Source: Planctomycetaceae bacterium | GTDB taxonomy: Bacteria > Planctomycetota > Planctomycetia > Pirellulales > Pirellulaceae | Direction: 5' to 3' | Assembly (NCBI GenBank): GCA_002723275.1 | Contig: PBNZ01000004.1 | Location: 4,136-50,690 of the forward strand | Length of the DNA stretch: 46,555 nt | Notes under the pieces: model-generated | What the model was told of the DNA's origin: nothing | The model's database searches: none | What the model saw: the letters and a program-made list of their open reading frames with translations, nothing else | Program-made: the position numbers and the translations under genes | Shown here: positions 33,919 through 40,774 of the stretch, in pieces | Numbering within the stretch: the stretch's first letter is position 1 | Layout: each line of letters begins with the position of its first letter

Positions 33919-34968
33919 ATGGTCCATGAAAATCCCAAACCGGACCCCAAGACAGGCAAACAACGAGAAAAACAGATCGGTGACCTGGTCGACCGCATCA
34001 AGGAATCCGCGGACAAATTAGCTAGTGACGGGTCATCACGAGGCGATCTGAAGCTTCTCAGTCGTACGTTGCGGGAGCTACGGTACGGATTCAAGGTTTT
34101 CTCGCCTTATCGACGGCACCGCAAGGTCACCGTCTTTGGCTCGGCCCGCACTCCCGAACACGCGGCGGCCTATTCTCAGGCGGTGGATCTGGGCGAGCGA
34201 ATGGCGAAGAACGATTGGCTAGTCGTCACAGGAGCCGCCAGTGGCATTATGGAGGCAGGCCATCGCGGCGCAGGGCGCGAGAGTTCGATGGGACTGAACA
34301 TCATGCTCCCCTTCGAACAAGATGCCAATCCCATTATCGCCGGTGATCACAAACTCGTTAACATGAAGTACTTCTTCACCCGGAAGGTCATGTTTGTGAA
34401 GGAGTGTGACGCGGTGGTCTGTCTGCCGGGTGGTTTCGGCACACTGGACGAGGCCCTAGAGGTTTTGACATTGCTGCAGACCGGCAAACGAGACATGGTT
34501 CCCGTTGTACTGCTGGACGAACCTGGAGGCGACTACTGGAGCGCCTTCAATGAATTCATCACGGGTCACCTGCTCGGCGACGGCATGATTTCGCCTCAAG
34601 ACCTGTCGATCTATAAACTCACCGACAACTGCCAAGAAGCTGTCGATGAGATCCTGAAATTTTATCGCGTCTATCACAGCATGCGATACGTCCGTAACAA
34701 GCTTGTTTTCCGATTGAACGAAGCACCTTCGGAGGATTTCTTACAAAGTCTCAACAATGAATTCGGCGACATCGTGAATCGCGGTGGTTTCACACTCAGC
34801 GATGCCCTGTCTGATGAACGGGACGAATCGGACCTGGCCGATCTACCGCGTCTGGTCTTTCAGTTTGACCGGCGAAATCTGGGACGCCTACGGCTATTGA
34901 TCGACTGCCTTAACGAAGGAACATTGGAACCCGCGATCAATTCCCGCCGAGAGCGCCCGAGTCCTTAG
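33919..34968 (+). CDS. LOG family protein (TIGR00730-like)
   Basis: A 349-aa Rossmann-fold protein. KVTVFGSARTPEHAAAYSQA opens the fold, VVTGAASGIMEAGHRGAGRE gives the phosphate-binding loop, and CLPGGFGTLDEALEVLTLLQ contains the PGGxGTxxE signature. Family members include cytokinin-activating phosphoribohydrolases and nucleotide 5'-monophosphate nucleosidases. This one has a charged N-terminal helix of about 60 residues and a C-terminal extension of about 90 residues beyond the core, so nucleotide hydrolysis is likely but the substrate is not known. ATG 33919 is preferred (GGGAG upstream); an ATG at 33862 lies inside the terminator stem. It ends 2 nt from the convergent next gene. Confidence 0.9.
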   Translation: MVHENPKPDPKTGKQREKQIGDLVDRIKESADKLASDGSSRGDLKLLSRTLRELRYGFKVFSPYRRHRKVTVFGSARTPEHAAAYSQAVDLGERMAKNDWLVVTGAASGIMEAGHRGAGRESSMGLNIMLPFEQDANPIIAGDHKLVNMKYFFTRKVMFVKECDAVVCLPGGFGTLDEALEVLTLLQTGKRDMVPVVLLDEPGGDYWSAFNEFITGHLLGDGMISPQDLSIYKLTDNCQEAVDEILKFYRVYHSMRYVRNKLVFRLNEAPSEDFLQSLNNEFGDIVNRGGFTLSDALSDERDESDLADLPRLVFQFDRRNLGRLRLLIDCLNEGTLEPAINSRRERPSP

Positions 34969-34970
34969 AC

Positions 34971-35378
34971 TTACGGCCGGCTGTGCTCGTAGGCTTCACG
35001 TTCAAAGGGGTTGTCCCAATAGGCATCGCGGCCATTGATCCACAGCGCCAAGCAGCAGCCCAGATAGGCGGGGCCCATCAAGAACCCCCATCGTTCGAAC
35101 TGTCGAACATGAACTCGTTCATGTTCGCGGGTCACCTCTAAAGCCTCTTGATGTCTCGCGATCACCGTATGCCCCAGAGTCATCGCGAGCACGTTTCGCA
35201 ATGGCAGCCAGTCCAGCAACCACCCGATCAAGGGCGAGTGGAACTCAAGAACTCCCTGCACGAGTCGAGCACGGCCTCCGCGGCACAATCCAGCCGCTCC
35301 AATGAGCAGGCCGATGAGCGAATAGGGGGATGCCCAGATGAGCGAGAGGCACCGGCGGAATGAAAAGGAAAGGCGCAT
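34971..35378 (-). CDS. Small membrane protein with HExxH motif
   Basis: A 135-aa protein with a hydrophobic N-terminal region (PYSLIGLLIGAAGLC), a second hydrophobic stretch around LIGWLLDWLPLRNVLAM, and a third at FLMGPAYLGCCLALWI. Between them is EHERVHVRQFERWG, which holds a classic zinc-protease HExxH motif (HERVH). A conserved-looking C-terminal block (NPFEREAYE) could provide a glutamate third ligand. It may be a minimal membrane zinc peptidase or an inactive relative. It begins 39 nt after the hemDE stop on the same strand and is probably in its operon. The substrate is unknown. Confidence 0.72.
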   Translation of the reverse strand: MRLSFSFRRCLSLIWASPYSLIGLLIGAAGLCRGGRARLVQGVLEFHSPLIGWLLDWLPLRNVLAMTLGHTVIARHQEALEVTREHERVHVRQFERWGFLMGPAYLGCCLALWINGRDAYWDNPFEREAYEHSRP

Positions 35379-35417
35379 CCGCAGTCGTTCCTCACGAGCG
35401 TGACTCCGAAAGACGAA

Positions 35418-37343
35418 TCAACCCGCACTCAGCTCATGCACCGCGTCCACGAGCGCGATCGCGTTATCGACGGGCGTTTCCTTCAGGATGCCGTGGCCCA
35501 GATTAAAGATGTGTCCGGGACGTCCGTTCGCCAGATCCAAAATCTCACGAACACGGCCGCGAATCGTCTCTCGATCGGCCAATAGCACACCCGGATCGAG
35601 ATTTCCCTGGACGGCGCGATCGAAACCAACCTGTCGCCAGCCCTCGTTCAGATTGATTCTCCAATCCAACCCAACAACGGACGAGCCACCCTCCGCCACT
35701 AACGGCAGTAGCGCTGGATTTCCGGTGGCGAAACTGATGACGGGAATCCCCGGAACAATGCCACGAATGATTTGTTGTACGTAGGGCAACACGTAGGTTC
35801 GGTATTCAGTGGGCCCCAGACAGCCGACCCAGGAATCAAAGAGTTGAACGCATTGAGCTCCCGCGACGATTTGAGCGTTCAGATAGATCGTTACGGATCG
35901 AGCAATCCGCTCCATCAATTCTCGCCAAGCACCAGTATCTCGAAACATGAGCGTCTTGGTGTGCACATAACTGCGACTGGCCCCACCCTCGATCAAATAG
36001 CTTGCTAACGTGAAGGGAGCTCCTGCGAATCCGATCAGCGGTAAATCCTCTGGTAAATCGATACGAGTTTGTCGCACCGTTTCCATGACGAAATCCAACG
36101 ACTCAACATCGTCCAGTTCCGCAACGCGTTCGACTTCCCCGGCTTCGCGCACGGGGTTGTGAATCACCGGTCCATCTCCCGCAACATATTCGAGATCGAG
36201 TCCCATGGGTTCGAGGATTGGAAGCAGATCCGAAAAGATAATGGCGGCATCGACTCCCAACCTTTGCACGGCCGTCACCATCACTTCGGAACAAAGCTGC
36301 GGATTTTTACAAAGCTCGAGAAAGGTTGTTTTGGCTCGAACTTCGCGATACTCCTCCATATAGCGTCCTGCCTGCCGCATCAGCCAAACGGGCGTTACAT
36401 CGTTGGGCTCCCCACGGCAGGCCCGCATAAAGGGACTCTCATACCAGGGCGCCTCTTTCATCTCAGTTTGGCTCGGCGCCTGCTCGAAGGCGATGCGAAT
36501 CCGTTGTTTCTGTCCCCGCAACGCATGACTTTGTTGAGCCACTTCGGAGACCAAGTGTCCAAGCTTGGGATGGCTAGGTTCAAAATCAACAGGCAGTTCA
36601 TAACGTCGCAACATCTCACTGGTCGTCGGTCCGATCGAACCGATGATCGATTCGCGGAGCGCCTTGACCACTTCGTCGCGGATGCCTAGTTCCGAAGCGA
36701 ATCGCAACACGTTGGTGACTTGATGAGCGGAGGTAAACAGGCAGACGTCGCACTGCTGTTGAGCGAGGCGTTGCAGGTTCTCTTCTAGCGGCTTGGTGTC
36801 CTCGGGCAGGTCCCATTCATAAACTCGCAAGCTCACAACCTTGGCCCCACGAGCCTCGAGTCCGGCAATCAAACTCGGATTCGACTTGCCATATTCCTGC
36901 AGGCCGACCGTTTGATTTGCCAAACTCAGATTAGCGTCGAGTGTGGAGAGTAATTCTCGCCAGGTATTGGGTTCTTGAACGGTAAGGGTCGGTTTGACAC
37001 CGGCTTCTCGCATCGCGGCCACCGGTTTCGGACCACGAGCGACCGTCGTCACATCGGCGAGCGAGTTGAGAAACCGCTCGCGATCGGTATGCTTTTCGAC
37101 CATTTCCAACAGGTGCCGAAAACCAACCCCGGTCATCAACACCACGAGATCGATCTGCCCCGTCACCAGTTCGTTGGCGAAATTCAACACATTCGCACTG
37201 GCCTCCATGGCCACTTCGCGCATGGAAGGGCTAACAAAGGGCTGGCCGCCGTGTTTTTCGATCAGTCGGGCGGTATCGTCGGCACGACGACTTTCGAAGG
37301 AGGCCACCCGAAGTCCGCTAAAATTTTCTTGTTGAGCATTCAT
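35418..37343 (-). CDS. HemD-HemE fusion: uroporphyrinogen-III synthase and decarboxylase
   Basis: A 641-aa fusion joining two consecutive steps of tetrapyrrole synthesis. Residues 1-270 are uroporphyrinogen-III synthase (GLRVASFESRRADDTARLIE ... DLVVLMTGVGFRHLLEMVEK ... VCLFTSAHQVTNVLRFASEL). After a short linker, residues about 300-641 are uroporphyrinogen decarboxylase, with the catalytic-site blocks TPVWLMRQAGRYMEEYR, AAIIFSDLLPILEPMGLDLE, GFAGAPFTLASYLIEGG and FNLGHGILKETPVDN. Together they take hydroxymethylbilane to coproporphyrinogen III for haem. ATG 37343 is chosen because the frame before it is unlike protein. The HExxH gene follows. No other hem gene is in the window. Confidence 0.94.
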   Translation of the reverse strand: MNAQQENFSGLRVASFESRRADDTARLIEKHGGQPFVSPSMREVAMEASANVLNFANELVTGQIDLVVLMTGVGFRHLLEMVEKHTDRERFLNSLADVTTVARGPKPVAAMREAGVKPTLTVQEPNTWRELLSTLDANLSLANQTVGLQEYGKSNPSLIAGLEARGAKVVSLRVYEWDLPEDTKPLEENLQRLAQQQCDVCLFTSAHQVTNVLRFASELGIRDEVVKALRESIIGSIGPTTSEMLRRYELPVDFEPSHPKLGHLVSEVAQQSHALRGQKQRIRIAFEQAPSQTEMKEAPWYESPFMRACRGEPNDVTPVWLMRQAGRYMEEYREVRAKTTFLELCKNPQLCSEVMVTAVQRLGVDAAIIFSDLLPILEPMGLDLEYVAGDGPVIHNPVREAGEVERVAELDDVESLDFVMETVRQTRIDLPEDLPLIGFAGAPFTLASYLIEGGASRSYVHTKTLMFRDTGAWRELMERIARSVTIYLNAQIVAGAQCVQLFDSWVGCLGPTEYRTYVLPYVQQIIRGIVPGIPVISFATGNPALLPLVAEGGSSVVGLDWRINLNEGWRQVGFDRAVQGNLDPGVLLADRETIRGRVREILDLANGRPGHIFNLGHGILKETPVDNAIALVDAVHELSAG

Positions 37344-37565
37344 GTCCGTTATCGTAGTGAAGCCGCTGATGCGGGAAAAGTGGCACCGCAGGCAAATCCG
37401 CTCCGGAATCACCCGTTGTCCCATCAACTACCCGCGATCAGTTGCGCCTGTTACGATGATCGGGTGCAATCTTCGAACAGTCACCGTATCGGCGGGGTGA
37501 TTGGGTCGTTTTGCACTCCGAAGAGATTCCCAGACCTGCCGATCGGCCCCACCATTCTCCTGAAC

Positions 37566-38735
37566 ATGACCGACAATCAGAACGCTTTCACTCGCTTAGA
37601 CACCGTTCTTGGCGAAGGCGGCCCCGCAGCCGTCCTCGACCAACTGATTGATACTCTCGAGAGTCAGGACAAACATCACGAGCTGTTCGAAGCACTCAAG
37701 ATGAAGCTCCGACACGGACTCGGGTTACCCCTCCGATATAACGACTCGGGGGATGAGCTAGACGAGGCCACACGCCAGGGACTCGAGGAAGGCTTGATCG
37801 AGGCTTGCCGACATGTCGGCACGCGCCTGCTCGAGAGTGGAAAACTGCGGGAGGGTTGGATGTACCTGAGACCGGTAGGCGACAACAACGTCATCCGCAA
37901 CATCCTGGCGGATCAGCAGCCAACCGAAGACAACCTTGACGAACACATCGAACTTTGCCTTCAAGAAGGTCTCGATCTCCGACGCGGTTTCGAGCTCATG
38001 CTGTCGCATTACGGAACCTGCAATTCGATTACCACCTACGAATCTTCGATGTACGGCCAACCTCGCGTCAATCGGCAAATTGGCGCCGAATTACTTGTCA
38101 ATCATCTTCATCAAGAACTTTTTGAGAACGTCGCCGGCCATATCGAACGAGAAGAAGAGAAAGCTCCGACCGGAACAACACTGGCCGAGCTAGTCGAAGG
38201 TCGTGACTGGCTCTTCCAGGATGGCTCTTACCACATCGATACCACTCACCTTTCTTCCGTGGTGCGATTCGCTCGGGATCTGGACGATGCAGCCTCCTTG
38301 CAGTTGGCCGTTGATCTGGCGGCCTATGGAGATTGCTTAGACGAACAGTTGCAATATCCATCAGAAGCTCCCTTCGCTGAGTTCTATCCGGCTCACCGAA
38401 AGTATCTCAACGCGTTAATCGGCAACGATGTGGAGGAGGCCGTCGCCTACTACCGCGAACAGGCCGAAACGTGCGATCCCTATGAACACAGCACGATCGC
38501 CATCGAAGTTTACCTGGATCTGTTGGCGCGATTGTCACGCAATACGGAGGCCATCCAGGAGACGGTGCGACTATTGCCGGACAATTTACCGACAACGGGG
38601 ATGGCGCCCAGCTTGCTGGACCTCTCCGAAGCTTGCCAGAGCTTCGAGCAACTTAAGCAAACTTGCCGCCAAAAAGACGACCTCGTCGGCTACACGCTGG
38701 GATTACTAAATAGTCAGAAATCGCCGGAAAACTGA
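37566..38735 (+). CDS. Hypothetical soluble helical protein, 389 aa
   Basis: A soluble, acidic, mostly helical protein with no signal peptide or membrane helix. The N-terminal third (GPAAVLDQLIDTLESQDKHH, ELFEALKMKLRHGLGLPLRY) and the paired-helix repeats after it (CRHVGTRLLESGKLREGWMY) suggest an alpha-solenoid, TPR-like fold. I associate the family with planctomycetes but know no function. The ATG at 37566 gives MTDNQNAFTRLDTVLG; the frame extends upstream over the opposite hemDE gene but reads poorly. It is divergent from hemDE, with 222 nt between starts, and ends at a strong bidirectional terminator. Confidence 0.8.
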   Translation: MTDNQNAFTRLDTVLGEGGPAAVLDQLIDTLESQDKHHELFEALKMKLRHGLGLPLRYNDSGDELDEATRQGLEEGLIEACRHVGTRLLESGKLREGWMYLRPVGDNNVIRNILADQQPTEDNLDEHIELCLQEGLDLRRGFELMLSHYGTCNSITTYESSMYGQPRVNRQIGAELLVNHLHQELFENVAGHIEREEEKAPTGTTLAELVEGRDWLFQDGSYHIDTTHLSSVVRFARDLDDAASLQLAVDLAAYGDCLDEQLQYPSEAPFAEFYPAHRKYLNALIGNDVEEAVAYYREQAETCDPYEHSTIAIEVYLDLLARLSRNTEAIQETVRLLPDNLPTTGMAPSLLDLSEACQSFEQLKQTCRQKDDLVGYTLGLLNSQKSPEN

Positions 38736-38785
38736 CGGGCCGAGCTCTGTCGTGGCCTGCTGAAAGAGCCGAGTCGAGCCCCCCC

Positions 38786-38822
38786 CAAAAAAAGGCCGTC
38801 CCAATGAGGACGGCCTTTCTTA
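38786..38822. terminator. Bidirectional Rho-independent terminator
   Basis: AAAGGCCGTCC (38791-38801) and GGACGGCCTTT (38808-38818) form a perfect 11-bp stem with a 6-nt loop, with a T-rich flank on the right and an A-run on the left. It ends both the 389-aa gene and the converging cysteine-rich gene. Confidence 0.93.
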
Positions 38823-38856
38823 ATTTTGACTTCAACAACTCGTTAAACGCAGTAGC

Positions 38857-39534
38857 TTAGCGACCGAAACGGATCACGTGGCTTGCTCGTCGAACGGTAA
38901 TTTCACTCTTTCGCTTGGCGGAAGGATCAACTCGACGTGCGGCCGATTCTTCAGCTGTTGGAGCAGGCTGAACGACGGGAGCGGGTTCCATAACGGGAGC
39001 GCCACAAGCGGGCTCGCAACCGCAGGAAGCATCGCATTCATCATCACAGCAACCACTAGCAGGCTTGCGGTTGAAGAGACGTTCGAGCAGACCGCCACAA
39101 CTCTTGGCGGGAGCACTGCAACCCGAATCGCAACCGTCGTCGCAGCTGTCTTCAGCGCCACAAGCAGGTTCGCAACCACAGGAAGCGTCGCAACTATCGT
39201 CGCAGCAGCTTCGCTCGAGGATACGGATGCTTAACAGGTTGTCTAGCAATCCGCCACATCGCTTCGAGCCGGCTGAATCACAACCCGAGTCGCAACCGTC
39301 GTCGCAGCTGTCTTCAGCGCCACAAGCAGGTTCGGAACCGCAGGAAGCTTCGCAACCATCATCGCAGCAACTATCTTCGGCGCCGCATGCTGGTTCGCAG
39401 GAACCGGTGTCACAACCACTGTCACAACAACTACTGCTCGTACCAAGCAATCGGTCGAGCAACCCGGAGCCGAAACTCTGAGTGCTAAGTCCCAAAACGA
39501 CCACGAGCGTACAGAGAATAATGTTCCATTTCAT
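38857..39534 (-). CDS. Triplicated cysteine-rich secreted protein, 225 aa
   Basis: A Sec signal peptide (about 1-22, ending TQSFGSG) precedes three copies of a unit. Each has a short amphipathic helix (GLLDRLL, GLLDNLL, GLLERLF) and a cysteine block rich in CCDD, CEPACGAEDSC and CDDGCDSGC. I count 30 cysteines in the mature protein. The tail after about 170 is Pro/Ala-rich and ends in basic residues (ITVRRASHVIRFGR). This suggests a disulfide-linked cell-surface protein or a metal-binding protein; neither is proven. AAGGAG lies before the ATG at 39534. Confidence 0.85.
   Translation of the reverse strand: MKWNIILCTLVVVLGLSTQSFGSGLLDRLLGTSSSCCDSGCDTGSCEPACGAEDSCCDDGCEASCGSEPACGAEDSCDDGCDSGCDSAGSKRCGGLLDNLLSIRILERSCCDDSCDASCGCEPACGAEDSCDDGCDSGCSAPAKSCGGLLERLFNRKPASGCCDDECDASCGCEPACGAPVMEPAPVVQPAPTAEESAARRVDPSAKRKSEITVRRASHVIRFGR
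39122..39334. repeat. 162-bp direct repeat within the cysteine-rich gene
   Basis: A 51-nt block (39122-39172) recurs at 39284-39334 with one mismatch, 162 nt apart (54 codons). Similarity continues beyond it. It is the DNA counterpart of the protein repeat and points to recent duplication. Confidence 0.8.
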
Positions 39535-39939
39535 TGACCGAGGTCTCCTTCGAATAAGAATTGCGAGTTTGGTCACTCGTGGCAGACACAACGCAAAACC
39601 ACTCGACTTTACGAGCGCCAGTCGTAGAACGAAAGTTCGTCCTTGAACGCTTGAGAGTGATATAGTGCTGTTGGGTAGGTAGGTCTGTCGCGGAGGGTGT
39701 GGGTCGAAACCCGCAATTCAGATCAACGGTCACATCAACTTTGGCCGAGTCACTCCTTGACCCGTTTGGACCAAACCGTAAGTCAATGTGGTGTGCCGGC
39801 GAGGCACATCGTTTCTTTTGCGTCAAATACCGTATCGGTCAGTCCGTTGAAATTGCTTGAGAGTGGCGAGGCAAAAGAAGTGAAATGGTGCAACAAGACT
39901 GTTAAGCAAACCCTAGGGAAATCGTAACCTGGTCAAAAT
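39535..39939. other. Intergenic region upstream of the cysteine-rich gene
   Basis: About 405 nt before the next possible gene. No convincing gene, RNA or inverted repeat is seen. It should hold the promoter of the cysteine-rich gene. Confidence 0.4.
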
Positions 39940-40242
39940 CTACCGATTCTGACAGCGGCCGCAGACGGCCCCGTCGCTCCCGCCAAACCATCCATAAATC
40001 ATGGAAACCAGAGCTAACCAGTAGAAAACCCACCATTTTTCGCTTGCCCGAAACTCTCCGGCCTGAATCTCGGGGTTGGAGTATTCGGAATGAGACCTGG
40101 CCGGGGAGCAGCAGCGAGGGTTCCAATCGTTCGGATTTGGCCTGGCAGAAGATCGAGCTGGGGCGAAAGATCCCCCGGAATTGCTCGACTCAATCCGATT
40201 CACAAGCCACTCTTCTTCAGACAAGCGGACAGCCAGCAGCAT
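39940..40242 (-). CDS. Possible small membrane protein, 100 aa
   Basis: ATG 40242 follows AGAGGGGG at a good distance. The N-terminal part is polar and low in complexity; the C-terminus has one strong membrane segment (WWVFYWLALVSMIYGWFGG) and ends with CGRCQNR. The family is not recognised. The opposite strand has overlapping open frames, but none has comparable features, so I favour this one with caution. It is divergent from the cupin gene. Confidence 0.45.
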   Translation of the reverse strand: MLLAVRLSEEEWLVNRIESSNSGGSFAPARSSARPNPNDWNPRCCSPARSHSEYSNPEIQAGEFRASEKWWVFYWLALVSMIYGWFGGSDGAVCGRCQNR

Positions 40243-40384
40243 CGCCCCCTCTTGTGAGTGGATAGGTGATCAAGGACAAGCGGGGGACCTTGTAGCCGGG
40301 CCGTTCCAGGTTTGTTAAATTACGTGGGTTGTTTGCATTATGCACGGCCCGCCTCCATGAAATCGGAGTATTCCAACGTCTCTT

Positions 40385-40774
40385 ATGCCAACCCCATCGA
40401 CCTCGGCGGGGCCCAAAGACCCCGGTTATGAACTGGTTGATTTCGGGCAACTTGAACCAGTGCCATGCCCTTGTGGCCTGGCTCGACGTGCATTCGCGAA
40501 CGTGGCTGACTTTCCAGGAACGGTTCATGTCACGGAGATTTCAGCGGATGCGAAGCTGCATTATCACAAGCAACTTACGGAAACCTATTACATCTTGGAT
40601 TGTGACGCCGACGCACAAATGCAACTCGATGACGACCGGATCTCATTAGCGCCAGGGATGTGTGTGCTTATCCGACCTGGAGTCCGTCACCGAGCGATCG
40701 GAAAAATGAAGGTTCTCATCCTTGTGTTGCCAAAGTTTGATCCGGAGGACGAGTGGTTTGACGATGACTGCTAA
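40385..40774 (+). CDS. Cupin domain protein
   Basis: A 129-aa single-domain cupin. The first cupin motif is ADAKLHYHKQLTETYYILDC (His-x-His and Glu metal ligands) and the second is PGMCVLIRPGVRHRAIG (His ligand). A proline-rich tail precedes the barrel and an Asp-rich tail follows (FDPEDEWFDDDC). It probably binds a divalent metal; the ligand or reaction is unknown. Its last 11 nt overlap the start of the PQQ-like lipoprotein gene, so the two are translationally coupled. Confidence 0.88.
   Translation: MPTPSTSAGPKDPGYELVDFGQLEPVPCPCGLARRAFANVADFPGTVHVTEISADAKLHYHKQLTETYYILDCDADAQMQLDDDRISLAPGMCVLIRPGVRHRAIGKMKVLILVLPKFDPEDEWFDDDC

Noticed and set aside
36069-36689. Plus-strand frame of 206 codons inside hemDE
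   Set aside because: It is a shadow of the well-supported HemD-HemE fusion on the other strand.
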